NCBI GenBank assembly: GCA_035610835.1
Contig: CM069455.1
Span: 50,006,955-50,070,954 of the forward strand
From: Ophiura sarsii
Lineage: Eukaryota; Echinodermata; Ophiuroidea; Amphilepidida; Ophiuridae
Direction of reading: 5' to 3'
Length of the DNA stretch: 64,000 bases
Shown here: piece after piece, positions 54,501 to 60,696 of the stretch
Numbering within the stretch: the first letter of the stretch is position 1
Layout: each line of letters opens with the position of its first letter
Translations under genes and position numbers: made by a program
The notes under the pieces: generated by a model
The model's database searches: none
Seen by the model: the letters and a program-made list of their open reading frames with translations, nothing else
What the model was told of the DNA's origin: nothing

Positions 54501-57062
54501 TGTCACTATTGCGGTACATGCCCTGAAATCAACAAAACACATGAATGCATGATACCAACAAACAGCAGGTTGATAACTAGAGAACTAGAGATCGATCCCC
54601 AAATCCAACCCACTCCCTCAAAAAAGGTCCATACTCTTTTTGGAATAATTGTGACCCGGAATAATTGTGACCCAACATGAGTAATTGAGGGAATATGAAT
54701 GAGTTATTAATATCATGATAATATGTATGAGAAAGGAAGAAGAAAAAAAAGTTGACTTGCCCTTTCAGGGTTAAAGTCAGGGTCGGACGGTCGGATTTTT
54801 TTTTTTTTGAAATTTTTTTTGAAAATTTAGCCTACTGCACAAAAACACATTTTAAAGAATTTTTTTGATTTTTTGATTTTTTTTTTGATTTTTTGATTTT
54901 TTGATTTTTTTTTAAACAAGCAGATACTACTCAAAAACACGTTTTCATCTTTCTTTATTGTTTGTTATGTGCTTCTTTCAACAACAAAAAAACAACTTTT
55001 TTTTCTTCAAAAAAAGGGACAATTAAAGGGACAATTTCGTACCAAAGTCAATGTTATATGAACTTATATCACATTCCTAACCAAAGTTACGGATTATTAA
55101 AAATCACTTTGAATCTAAACATCAAATAAACATAATACAAATTGTCGAGCTATGTTTACTATACAGTTTTGCTTTGTTAGCAAATCAATGGAATAAATTA
55201 AAATTAAATAACTCTTTATTTTCATGAATTTGAATCTTTGGTTGGACAAGATGCTAGTATATAAAAGATCAGCAATAAGACTTTATGAATTTGACTTATT
55301 TTGAACTTGTCCCACATTTTTGCTCTTAAATAAACTTATATAGCTATACTGCTGCATTGTGCCACGCTTACTCATGTTGGGTCACTAATTCTAGGCATAT
55401 TATGTGATCTTTTCCAGGGGGCGCCCTCTATCCATGATTTCTTTTATAAAATAGATTTTCTTGCATATTTACATTTCTGATCATAAACCATAAATATATC
55501 CTGAGTAACAGAGCGATACGATTCCTAATTACTTCAAAATAATGGTTTTAGGGGTTGAAAATAAATTGTTCGCTAGCAAACAATCTATTTTCACTAGCTA
55601 AAAAACATGATTTTGAAGTAATTAGGAATATATTCATGATTTATGATCAGAAATGTAAATCTGCAAGAAAATCTGCTTCCAATTTGTGTCGAGGATTGAG
55701 GGCGTCCTCTGGAAAAGATCGCATAATATACCTTTAATGCTGTTTGCAAGGGGAAAATATGTGTTTTAAACTTCTTCTTGTTTCTGTCCAAATATTGTGA
55801 CAAAAAGGTTGAGGACAAAAAATAGAGGAAAAAACATCAACTTGAACAAAATCATCCTGAACTGGCTATATGTGACCTGGCACCACAAAATGAGAGTAAA
55901 GTAGCAAAGAAAGTATAGATGTCCTCAGGTTTGAAATAACACCAAAGTTGTTATAATAGGCCATTCTAAAGTGAAATTATGATAAATTGAAGTTAATCAC
56001 CGCTGAATTATTGAATTGGAGAAAAAGGCCTTCAAAGTCAGTGAAATTTATTGTCACTTGGCTCTCCAAAATATTCTGTCAAACTTAATCGAAAGATTGT
56101 TTATGCCAAAGACCTCTTATTAAACGGCCTGTCATTGGTTTATTTGGGAATTAACAGGGTTCAAACTACTATTAATAGCTCCGGAAAGTAAGTCTTAGTA
56201 AGACCATACTAAATTTGCCATAGGGGAAACTATTTTTAACCCGTGGAAATGACAATGTAAACAACGTAATTTCAAGACATTTCGAGACATTTTTCCTCTC
56301 TTTGCGTTCATTTTTTGAGATGTAAGAATAAAATGCCATGTTGTGACATTTGTGACTTTATTTGACATTTTTCCCAATTTCTGACCCTAAATTGAATAAC
56401 TTGGCAACATTGAAAAATACATTGACTTGAGTTGAACGACTTGGCTTGTAACTCTGGATTTAGTGTTTTTCATGATTTTTGACTCGAGTGAAGATGACTT
56501 GGTCACACACTTAGGCCAACAACAAAATTGTGTTATGTTGTCCTCCACAGTTTTCAGAGAGGAGGGGCAGGTGGGCTGATTTTTAAAAAACAAATTTTAA
56601 CTTTAAATTTTCTTTTACTAGCGGAAGCTCAAAGTTCAGCCAACCAGAAGTTGAAATCACTCAAGAGTCGCACATATATGTTTTAAAACCTTATTTAATA
56701 TTCAATGCCATTTAAACTGTTTAAAAAAAATCTGAAGAAAAAAAAGAAAAAGGAAAAAAAAATCTGAAAAGAAAAAAAAATGAAAAAGAAAAAAAAATCT
56801 GAAAAAAAATCTGGAACGGCCCTAAATCTGACGAGCGGGCGGTCGAGGACAACATAACAATTTTTTTGCCTTATGGTCCTTACAAGTATAAACTTACGCT
56901 ATGAAATCATACAATAAATTGATGAGGACTGTTTCTCCGAGACTGATCCCTATTGCCCTAGCAACTCCTCTAATCTCTCCAGCATACGGGTCGGGTAGAT
57001 AGTGATCAAGACGACACGCAAGTTCATCTACAATAGGTAACGCTTCCTTGGGAACATACTCT
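33508..57062 (-). CDS. NAAA: Gene 2: acid ceramidase/NAAA-family cysteine amidase (8 exons, 5' partial)
   Basis: Exons in transcript order: 57062-56898, 54522-54390, 51054-50964, 49422-49328, 46008-45836, 37698-37636, 36772-36677, 33592-33508. All junctions are AG/GT and all phases agree (2,0,1,0,2,2,2 between exons). The family hydrolyses amide bonds of lysosomal lipids (ceramide or N-acylethanolamines) after autocleavage in front of a Cys. That Cys (ACTAIVTQ), an Arg and Asp at +16 and +19 (HARNLD) and the Asn of QTNTDRW match the known catalytic set. The beta chain from Cys to stop is 243 residues. The short loop after RNLDF favours NAAA; DFQRNGKTV and GRWYVLQTN look like acid ceramidase, so the paralogue is uncertain. 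The N-terminal exon(s) with signal peptide were not found. Confidence 0.92.
33726..34051. mobile_element. Foldback element with G-run/C-run termini, copy a
   Basis: Left CCCGGGGGGGGGG followed by GTACTCGG; right GAGTACC then a long C run and GGGG. Inside are repeated TTTTAGGGGT and TTTTCGCAAA phrases. The flanks (GTCCATCAC left, GTCCATCCC right) look like a duplicated target of about 9-10 bp. Confidence 0.75.
34088..34557. mobile_element. Foldback element interrupted by a second one
   Basis: Outer ends TACTGTAAAACCACTT and AAGTGTTCTACAGTA; both arms carry TTCGCGAAATT-like phrases. The element at 34236-34491 sits inside. Confidence 0.72.
34236..34491. mobile_element. Nested foldback with TACGTACG repeats
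   Basis: Ends TAAGGGGTCGTCCAAAATTA and its near complement TAATTTTCGCC. CTTACGTAC or GTACGTAA occurs repeatedly in both arms. Confidence 0.78.
34727..35263. mobile_element. MITE family 7, copy a
   Basis: Ends TTTAACCCTTTTCATATGAA and complement (CTTCATATAGAAGGGTTAAA). The interior is a chain of TTTTTGGTNAAA-like phrases. Related to 39471-40098. Confidence 0.72.
35264..35974 (-). other. Intron of gene 2
   Basis: 35430-35590 is related in inverted orientation to 38700-38815 (GGGCCGAT, GAGAATAA and CAACCTGAATC phrases). Nothing else recognised. Confidence 0.45.
35975..36394. mobile_element. MITE family 6, copy b
   Basis: Same ends and interior as 30334-30769 (AAAGCTACAAAACAAGAAAT, ATAACATTATAAGGTTAATA). 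Confidence 0.85.
36399..36648. mobile_element. Foldback MITE next to gene 2 exon 7
   Basis: Ends TGATGCAGCACATCAAAAGG and complement; GGGGGGCTTTGC is mirrored as GCAAAGCCCCCCC. It lies 28 bp from exon 7, on the donor side. Confidence 0.8.
36677..36772 (-). CDS. NAAA: Gene 2 exon 7 of 8
   Basis: Acceptor TTCCTATCTCAG, 96 nt, donor GTAAGT. It encodes RANATAAMEAIGQENIGPK, then TLYKALSIPFVFSQ (ends shared with neighbours). This matches the family segment between the DDxRR motif and the final YT strand. Confidence 0.88.
37132..37531. mobile_element. MITE family 6, copy c
   Basis: Ends TGTGATGCGATCTGTAAAAA and complement; slightly more diverged than copies a and b. It lies in the intron between exons 6 and 7. 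Confidence 0.83.
37636..37698 (-). CDS. NAAA: Gene 2 exon 6 of 8 (catalytic Asn exon)
   Basis: A 63-nt micro-exon: acceptor TTCTTTTCAG, donor GTATGC. It encodes RWYVLQTNTDRWDTPPADDN and RR. The Asn of QTN is the family's active-site Asn. Most family members have TNYD here, and this one has TNTD. Confidence 0.9.
37797..38022. mobile_element. Foldback MITE
   Basis: GTGGCGGCACCAGGAAGG at the left, CTGGTGCCACCACC at the right. No ORF. Confidence 0.6.
38090..38498. mobile_element. G-run/C-run element, copy b, with 10-bp target duplication
   Basis: Runs from CCGGGGGGGGGG to a C16 run and GG. GATAAGATCC is present on both sides (38080-38089, 38499-38508). The interior has AGGGGTGTGCCGCCCAGGGT and GGTCTTAGGAACTGA. 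The same element begins again at 63768. Confidence 0.82.
38700..39470 (-). other. Intron of gene 2 with old repeats
   Basis: 38700-38815 pairs with 35430-35590. 39070-39300 (GCATGCATGCGCATCAA, CACGCACGCACATACGCA) is related in reverse to 60480-60650. No exon recognised. Confidence 0.45.
39471..40098. mobile_element. MITE family 7, copy b
   Basis: Ends TAAGGGAGGTGTCAACCCTT and complement. The interior is built of TTTTTGGTACCAAA-like phrases like copy a. Confidence 0.75.
39978..40368. repeat. 195-bp tandem duplication of the MITE 7 right end
   Basis: AAAAATGGATTCTCTAACTC starts at 39978 and again at 40173. The two copies are nearly identical up to GAAGGGTCATCCTT, so the duplication is recent. 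Confidence 0.85.
40637..40912 (+). mobile_element. Foldback element carrying a tRNA-like head
   Basis: TTAACCCTAACCATCCTCCT at the left mirrors AGGAGGTTAGGGTTAA at the right. The tRNA-like segment at 40766-40840 is inside, so this may be a SINE-derived element. Confidence 0.6.
40766..40840 (+). repeat. tRNA-like sequence (SINE head)
   Basis: A-box-like TGGCGCACTGG and B-box GGTTCGAGC at tRNA spacing, with ACCA at the end. Acceptor and T stems do not pair properly, so it is not called a tRNA gene. Confidence 0.5.
41319..41746. mobile_element. hAT-type non-autonomous element with 8-bp TSD
   Basis: Ends TAGGGCTGTCATCGA and TCGATAACAGCACTA. GTGGTCAC is directly repeated at 41311-41318 and 41747-41754. 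Eight-base duplications and these termini fit hAT. ATGTCGACAT/ATGTCGATAT palindromes cluster near both ends. Confidence 0.9.
41975..43672. mobile_element. TIR element split by a LINE insertion
   Basis: Outer ends CTAAAGACGTGTTCTCACTG and CAGTGCATGGGAACGCGCCC. GCGTTCTCA/GCGTTCCCA recurs in both halves. The LINE at 42279-43455 interrupts it. A short palindrome (GATTCGACCCTACATC and complement) lies at 43547-43580. Confidence 0.6.
42279..43455 (+). pseudogene. 5'-truncated RTE-type LINE reverse transcriptase
   Basis: Reads AGFRRGRGTRDHI, CFIDYAKAFD, GVRQGCILSPTLFN and the catalytic YADD. A frameshift near 42760 moves to NVAKTKFMVIGDDG, then FNFLGSLIT, YGCESW, FEMWCWRRMLRITW, GRPRSRWFD. Order and wording fit RTE/BovB-like LINEs. 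The 11-bp AAGTGGTACGA occurs at 42268-42278 and 43456-43466 as a target duplication. The endonuclease is lost by 5' truncation, so the element is dead. Confidence 0.9.
43673..44114 (-). other. Intron of gene 2
   Basis: No exon or clear repeat recognised; GC-rich around 43990-44080. Confidence 0.45.
44115..44232. repeat. Strong hairpin with 35-bp perfect stem
   Basis: TAAGCGTTGGATGTCAGCCG and onward through GGAGTTTCA is perfectly mirrored at 44198-44232. A second 10-bp stem (CGGAATAAAC/GTTTATTCCG) sits nearer the turn. Confidence 0.85.
44240..45130. repeat. G-rich composite tandem array
   Basis: Starts with GGGAGGGAGGGG repeats (44244-44285), then diverged units sharing CCACGGGAAAT, TTAGGATAGGATTAAGAG and AATGAAGTAGCCGTGGG. 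The best pair is 44490-44620 and 44920-45052. GT runs and G8-G14 tracts separate the units. It ends near GCGTAGCGAGGGTACGC then CGCTAGT. Confidence 0.75.
45131..45835 (-). other. Intron of gene 2 adjoining exon 5
   Basis: A short minus-strand ORF (45094-45291) with an acidic stretch (LDDSDSVEDLDDD) is present but has no supporting splice or family evidence. Confidence 0.4.
45836..46008 (-). CDS. NAAA: Gene 2 exon 5 of 8
   Basis: Acceptor CATCAACAG, 173 nt, donor GTAAGT. It encodes ALNEASTYDEALARLTND, VAPIYYTIGG, KPGEGAVITRSR and LDVWTLDEASG. YxxGG and GxVITR are family core strands. Confidence 0.92.
46060..46510 (-). repeat. T-rich MITE remnant with 70-bp duplication
   Basis: ATACGACCCTAGATTTCC, GGGTCGGTCAGAAAGGGCAA and GTCAACTCTTTT occur at 46362 and again at 46433. 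It is a member of the family seen at 54036-54365 and 54745-55005; long T runs fill the rest. Confidence 0.65.
47225..47620. mobile_element. MITE family 8, copy a, with (CCCG)n
   Basis: Ends TAGGCCAACAACAAAAAATT and complement-like GGCCCTA; TTGTTATGTTGTCCTC is mirrored as GAGGACAGACAACATAACAA. A CCCG microsatellite runs about 47499-47561 next to a T20 run. Confidence 0.78.
47995..48060 (+). repeat. LINE 3' tail
   Basis: CGCTTTGATCACTTTGGAAA, GGCGCTATATAAATACTAAT and (ATT)n/(AGT)n. This is the common tail of CR1/L2-like LINEs. Confidence 0.65.
48440..49360 (-). repeat. NAAA: 49-bp x19 minisatellite of gene 2 exon 4 end plus splice donor
   Basis: On the minus strand each unit is TATCTTGGTGTAGCTTTGTT CTTAGAGAT (29 nt, the exon 4 end) followed by GTAAGTAATTATTAAAACAG (20 nt). 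The CTTACATC phrase starts at 48441 and recurs every 49 bp to 49323, giving 19 copies. Only the copy farthest from the exon differs (CTTACATCGC). After it the sequence runs on into ordinary intron (GTAAGTAATCAATAAATAGG). Each 20-nt spacer begins with a perfect donor and ends CAG. Near identity means very recent expansion. Confidence 0.97.
49328..49422 (-). CDS. NAAA: Gene 2 exon 4 of 8
   Basis: Acceptor ATGTATTAG, 95 nt, using the donor nearest the exon (49327). It encodes QDHGSIAQNIMMGLVAAI, then TRRVSWCSFVLRD. RxVSW is a family marker. The last 29 nt are the part amplified in the array, so up to 19 identical donors are available. Reading through the first donor meets a stop within five codons (GTA AGT AAT TAT TAA). 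Confidence 0.9.
49448..49843. mobile_element. Foldback element upstream of exon 4
   Basis: TTGAAAGTCACCCCCTATGG, AAGACAT and TTAACACTTTCCACGCGGC on the left are mirrored by GCCGCGTGGAAAGTGTTAA and ATCTTCCATAGGGGAGGG on the right. The centre is repeat R (49510-49690, reverse). Confidence 0.68.
49844..50702 (-). other. Intron of gene 2
   Basis: AT-rich with TTTTTGGNAAAA phrases around 50150-50480, reminiscent of MITE family 7, but no clean ends were seen. Confidence 0.4.
50703..50943. mobile_element. Foldback MITE family 9, copy a
   Basis: GCAGGCCAGTAACCAGG at the left, CCTGGCTACAGGCCTGC at the right, with G9 and CCCC tracts inside. Same family as 62120-62440. It ends 20 bp from exon 3. Confidence 0.7.
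50964..51054 (-). CDS. NAAA: Gene 2 exon 3 of 8
   Basis: Acceptor GCATCCATAG, 91 nt, donor GTAAGT. It encodes TVYTLTSWVGHVGGITGQRA then NAFTVALNQR. The VGxxGxxTG segment is conserved in the family. Confidence 0.92.
51183..51292 (-). repeat. Short foldback with GACCGACCC motif
   Basis: CAACAACAACAAAAAAACGT and GCCCGACCGACCC face CCGACCCAAATTTGTTGTTG. Related to the family at 54036 and 63367. Confidence 0.5.
51383..51975 (+). repeat. Tandem pair of a tRNA-derived SINE
   Basis: Two about 299-bp units start at 51383 and 51682 (CTAACCCCACTGAATCTCAC). Each has a GCATATGTGGGCAC hairpin (51466-51500, 51776-51810), then a tRNA-like head (51503-51570, 51813-51880) with A box TAGCTCAGTTGG and B-box-like GATCGAATCC, and ends in GGTTAGGGTTAAA. 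Confidence 0.8.
51976..54035 (-). other. Intron of gene 2, repeat-poor
   Basis: About 2 kb without recognised exons. Only a G9 run near 53892 and an inverted pair around 52030-52130 stand out. Confidence 0.45.
54036..54365. mobile_element. MITE family 10, copy a
   Basis: TTAGGCCAACAACAAACAAA, GTTGACTTGCCCTTTC on the left; GAAAGAGCAAGTCAACTTTG then GGCCTTA on the right. It shares TTAGGCCAACAACAA with MITE family 8 although the interiors differ. Confidence 0.7.
54390..54522 (-). CDS. NAAA: Gene 2 exon 2 of 8 (nucleophile exon)
   Basis: Acceptor TTGATTTCAG, 133 nt, donor GTGAGT. It encodes ACTAIVTQATDGTIWHARNL, DFNVDIADTLRNMTAIIDF, QRNGK. The Cys is residue 2. Cleavage before it creates the active beta chain, and the Arg and Asp at +16 and +19 complete the N-terminal-nucleophile site. 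Confidence 0.95.
54745..55005 (+). repeat. Half copy of MITE family 10
   Basis: AAGTTGACTTGCCCTTTCAG, GGTCGGACGGTCGGATTTTT and AAACAAGCAGATACTACTCA match 54050-54240. The right end is missing. Confidence 0.65.
55391..55737. mobile_element. MITE family 2, copy d
   Basis: CTAGGCATATTATGTGATCT at the left, GATCGCATAATATACCTTTA at the right; the inner palindrome centres on 55565-55600. Confidence 0.8.
55738..56511 (-). other. Intron of gene 2
   Basis: No exon or clear repeat recognised. Confidence 0.45.
56512..56873. mobile_element. MITE family 8, copy b
   Basis: TAGGCCAACAACAAAATTGT, GTTATGTTGTCCTC on the left; GAGGACAACATAACAATTTT and GCCTTA on the right. The interior GAGGAGGGGCAGG corresponds to the (CCCG)n side of copy a. 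Confidence 0.78.
56898..57062 (-). CDS. NAAA: Gene 2 exon 1 of those seen (alpha-chain part)
   Basis: Acceptor TTTATTATTTTAG, 165 nt, donor GTAAGT. It encodes EYVPKEALPIVDELACRL, DHYLPDPYAGEIRGVARAIG and ISLGETVLINLLYDFIA. ExRGxA and LGExxxxNLxYD are family motifs just ahead of the autocleavage site. The start of the protein must lie upstream. Confidence 0.93.
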
Positions 57063-57504
57063 CTAAAATAATAAACATCATACAAATTGTAAACAAATAA
57101 TTAGGTATGGGGTTTAGTAAAGAACATTAACACTCCTTATAACATCAGTCAGCTCCGGAACGAGAGCCTGTTTCCGTTTCATTTGAAGGTGCTACAAATT
57201 GACAGGTGTGCGTCACCGTGGTTACGTGTACTCGTCAATTTGTGCAATCATTGCATTTTCACTTTTCAACCCTAAATATTTGTATAAAAATAAAACATCT
57301 TACAAAATTGAGGGCAGCCTAGCTACTATAATTCCTCACGGCAGCTAGTCCAATGATTGTATCTCACTTTTGACCCCAAAATGTAGCAATACACGTCGAG
57401 GAAATTACACCTTTTTGAGCATATATACCACGATGAGACTATACCATTTTCTAGGCGAGCATTTTAATGAATTTTTAGGTTAAATGCGATAATGCTTACA
57501 ATAT
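57063..57504 (-). other. Upstream intron of gene 2
   Basis: No signal-peptide exon recognised. Confidence 0.4.
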
Positions 57505-58900
57505 AAAACACATTTTCCTCAGAAATCTATGGTGCACAGAAACAATGATAAACCTTGGATAAATGGTACCGTACGAAGACTAATGTCTCAACGCAATAAG
57601 GCCTTTCAATCCAGTAATATGACACTTTATATATCACTAAGAAACAAGGTTTTGAAATCAAGCAAGCAAAAAAGAACTTCTATGCAAAAAATGTTGAAGG
57701 TTTGAAAAAGATGCAACCTGGCAAATGGCATAATAAATATAACTGGCCATAAGGCCAAAACAAAAAATTGTTATGTTGTCCTCCACAACATTCCGAGAGG
57801 AGGGGCTGGCGGGCGGATTTTTTCTTCTTTTACCAGCGGGAGCTCAAAGTTCAGCCAACAAGAAGTTGAAATCACTCTAAGAGTCGCACATATATGTTAT
57901 AAACACTTAATTTAATATTCAATGCCATTTAAACTGTTTAAAAAACAAATCTGAAAGAAGGGGGAAAAAATCTGATTTTTTATTTTATTTTAAAAATCTG
58001 AACAAATCTGAAGAAAAAAATTGGAGCAGCCCTAAATCTGACGAGCGGGCGGTCGAGGACAACATAACAATTTTTTTGGACTAAAAACAAAGCTGGTGAT
58101 TTTGATTTACCCGGGTTAGGTGACTTTGTCAGTGAACAACCTGATAAGCTAAATGAGCATTTTTCTAGTGTTTGTTGTCAATTGCCACCACTCAGATTAG
58201 AATCTCTGACTTCCTACCTACAGCCCTTTCTCCTCCAACAATACATGTTTGGGAGGTTCAAAACCGATTAGGTAAACTTAATCCAAGGCAGGTCGTTCAG
58301 AAGATATTCCTATCAAGATCATAAAGGAATTCTCCTATGAGTTAGCAGAACCTCTGACAAAGATCTTCAATGCTAGTCTGCAGGAAGGCATATTCCCATC
58401 TGTTTGGAAAACTGCTTCCATTATTCCAGTGCCCAAAGTCAAAAAACCTGTTTTGGGCTAATGATTTGCACCCAATTGCCTTGACAAAAATCTTGGGGAG
58501 GGTCGGGTATTTGAGTCATTTTTGGCCATTTGGTTGACGGATGATCTTAGCCCATTTCTTGACACAAAGCAATGGTAATGTCAAAGTACAACCCATTATC
58601 TTGTTGACATGTTGAATAATGTTATCTCAGGTATTGACAAACCTTCCAACTACATGTATGCTACTTTGGTCGCGGTTGATTTCACAAAAGCATTCGACCG
58701 AATAAACCATAATGTTGCTGTTAACAAAATGATTTCTTCCGGAGTGAGACCCTCAATAATTCAAACGATCGTAGTTTTTAGGCACATCGTACTCAATGCG
58801 TAAAGCACAAAGGCAAACTTTCTAGTCTCAAAACCATCACTTGTGGTGTTCCACAGGGAACAAAGTTAGGGCCTGGTATCTTAATACTGTGATGGTTAAT
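57505..58900 (+). pseudogene. Decayed LINE ORF2 (Jockey/CR1-like group), split by a MITE
   Basis: Before the MITE: FPQKSMVHRNNDKPWING, RNKAFQSSNMTLYISLRNKV, the linker between endonuclease and RT. After it: KLNEHFSSVC, then DFTKAFDRINHN and CGVPQGTKLGPG. Many stops and shifts are present and the YxDD box is gone. The MITE at 57750-58080 entered after the LINE did. Confidence 0.78.
57750..58080. mobile_element. MITE family 8, copy c (inside the LINE)
   Basis: AAGGCCAAAACAAAAAATTG, TTATGTTGTCCTCCACAA on the left; GCGGGCGGTCGAGGACAACA on the right. The LINE frame resumes directly after it. Confidence 0.78.
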
Positions 58901-59178
58901 GACGCTGCTGAAACTTCTTCTGATCGATGGAAATTTGTCAATTGATGCATAGGATGTGTAAAAATTGACGATCGTGCGTCACTAAATAGCACGCTCTCAA
59001 GCCGAACGCGCTCCCGTCCTGGAACAGACTGAACATTAGGCTTGTATTGTTGGTGCTGTTCAACAATAATCGTCATCGTTGATTCATCCCGGTCTTCGTC
59101 TTCATTGGCACTGTAATACTGCTTGAAAAACTTCCACGCCGGGTGGTACCAACTTGCGCAGTCGTGGTATTTTGTGGT
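58837..59178 (-). CDS. Unidentified coding-like ORF
   Basis: An open frame of about 112 codons on the minus strand contains KYHDCASWYHPAWKFFKQYY, then NEDEDRDEST and EQHQQYKPNVQSVPGRER. It starts just after a stop and has no early Met. Its right part has protein-like composition, and its left part overlaps LINE sequence, so the end is not native. It could be part of a transposon protein or an exon of an unknown gene. Confidence 0.3.
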   Translation of the reverse strand, partial: TTKYHDCASWYHPAWKFFKQYYSANEDEDRDESTMTIIVEQHQQYKPNVQSVPGRERVRLESVLFSDARSSIFTHPMHQLTNFHRSEEVSAASLTITVLRYQALTLFPVEHHK

Positions 59179-59548
59179 TTATATGGTAGTATTAGGGTTT
59201 TAATGTAAACTTTGCCTGATATTAGCTTAATTTGTTCTGAATTATGGGGGCTGTCATTTTCTTTGGTGGGATAGGGGTCCCAAATATCCTGGGGGTCATA
59301 GTTTTTTTACACCAAAAATAGGGGGGTCATGAAAATAATACCATTGTAATAGGGTGGTCAAAGCAAAATTGTACTGAAAATACTGAAAAATAAATTCTGG
59401 CTTCGTCAGCATACATTTTAGTTAATAATTATACTGAACATTTTGGTGCGCTTTGCATGTCTATGTTTTTCTTCTACATGTTTCAACATTGTAAAAACAA
59501 AAAACAAAACAAAACAAAAGTTCTGATCGGCCACCCTCATTTGTTTAG
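59179..59548 (+). other. Spacer
   Basis: GGGGGTCAT-type phrases near 59279-59360 recall C-run repeats. Nothing else recognised. Confidence 0.4.
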
Positions 59549-60371
59549 GGACCATTCATAAATACTTTGGTGGGGGGCTGGATAATTTCATTTTTGGTAT
59601 ATCAAAACTGTTTGACCCCCCCCCCCCTTGCCATGTCACAAACTTTTTGACCCCCCCCCCCCCCCCCCCCCCCACCTGCATTAATGCCTACACCTGAAAC
59701 TTTCTTGTCCCCCCCCCCCCCGTTCTTTGTTATCAAGCTCAGAGAACATAGATATGATATGATATCTTTTATGGGATTTTTTACAGAATTTGACCATGTA
59801 TCATATTCTATTTTGATGGACCCATCCCATCACATCTAGGAGGGCAGGTTGTAGAATCTAGAGTGAATCAGAACTCCCACTTCAATTGCAGGTATCTTTG
59901 GTTTAGTGCCATGGTCTTTAATCCCCTGAATAACATATTTATGCACAAATCTCTGTTCTTGAAACCAATTAGGATGCTCCTTCCAATTATATATCCTGGC
60001 TTTGTTTGCGTTTGACATGAATTTGCCCTTCATTCTTTTTTTTAGCTGGGCTAGTACACGAAAATAGGCCTGTGGACATCACGCATAGTGCGACAAAAAA
60101 ATAGCTATTTTTACATTGATTTATGAACGTTCCGTAAATAATGTGCATACAGGTAAAGCAGGGGTTTGGGGGAAAAGCCCCCAGAAAACTTTGGAAACTT
60201 ATAAGTTGTTTTTTTTACCCCCCTCCCCCATCTGTTGGGGTTTTCTAAAACTTGTTTGACCCCCCCCCCCCCCCTTTTGCAGAGTATCAACACTTTTTGG
60301 GCCCACCTAAAATTATCCAGCTCCCCCCCCCCCCCCCCTCACCACACCAAAGACTTTATGAACACTCCCTT
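59549..60371. mobile_element. Inverted C-run repeats enclosing an exon-like ORF
   Basis: Left: CATTCATAAATACTTTGGTG, CTGGATAATTT and CTGTTTGACCCCCC. Right, reversed: TGTTCATAAAGTCTTTGGTG, CTGGATAATTTTAGG. Between the arms lies the ORF 59836-60069. Either one element captured it, or two separate copies flank it by chance. Confidence 0.55.
59836..60069 (-). CDS. Unidentified terminal-exon-like ORF
   Basis: A possible acceptor TGATGTCCACAG is followed by 77 codons and TAG. Residues include AYFRVLAQLKKRMKGKF, NKARIYNWKEHPNWFQEQRF, VHKYVIQGIKDHGTKPKIPA and HSRFYNLPS. The composition looks like real protein (basic, W/H/Y-rich, low serine). Family not recognised. Confidence 0.4.
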   Translation of the reverse strand, partial: AYFRVLAQLKKRMKGKFMSNANKARIYNWKEHPNWFQEQRFVHKYVIQGIKDHGTKPKIPAIEVGVLIHSRFYNLPS

Positions 60372-60386
60372 ACATGTAGCTTCCGT

Positions 60387-60476
60387 ATCAATTCGTCGCT
60401 GTTCTGACATAACGACACATCACAACAGAATTAAGTAAAGTGATGTGTCGTTATGTCAGAACAGCGACGAATTGAT
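60387..60476. repeat. Perfect 37-bp inverted repeat with 16-nt loop
   Basis: ATCAATTCGTCGCTGTTCTG and onward to 60423 is exactly complementary to 60440-60476. No mismatch seen. Confidence 0.9.
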
Positions 60477-60696
60477 TCCCCAATATTCCCTAATAGGCAG
60501 TTTCGTAATGTTATATGGACATAATTCCAACAATGTGTGCATACTCGTGTGCATGCATACATAAATGCGTATGTGCGTAAACTCAGAAGTGCGAACCGGG
60601 CGCATCAATCGTGAAATAGTCACACGCAAACTGCAATATCGTGTTCTTTGCCCACACACATACAACACACCCCGTATGTGTGTGGATACACACACA

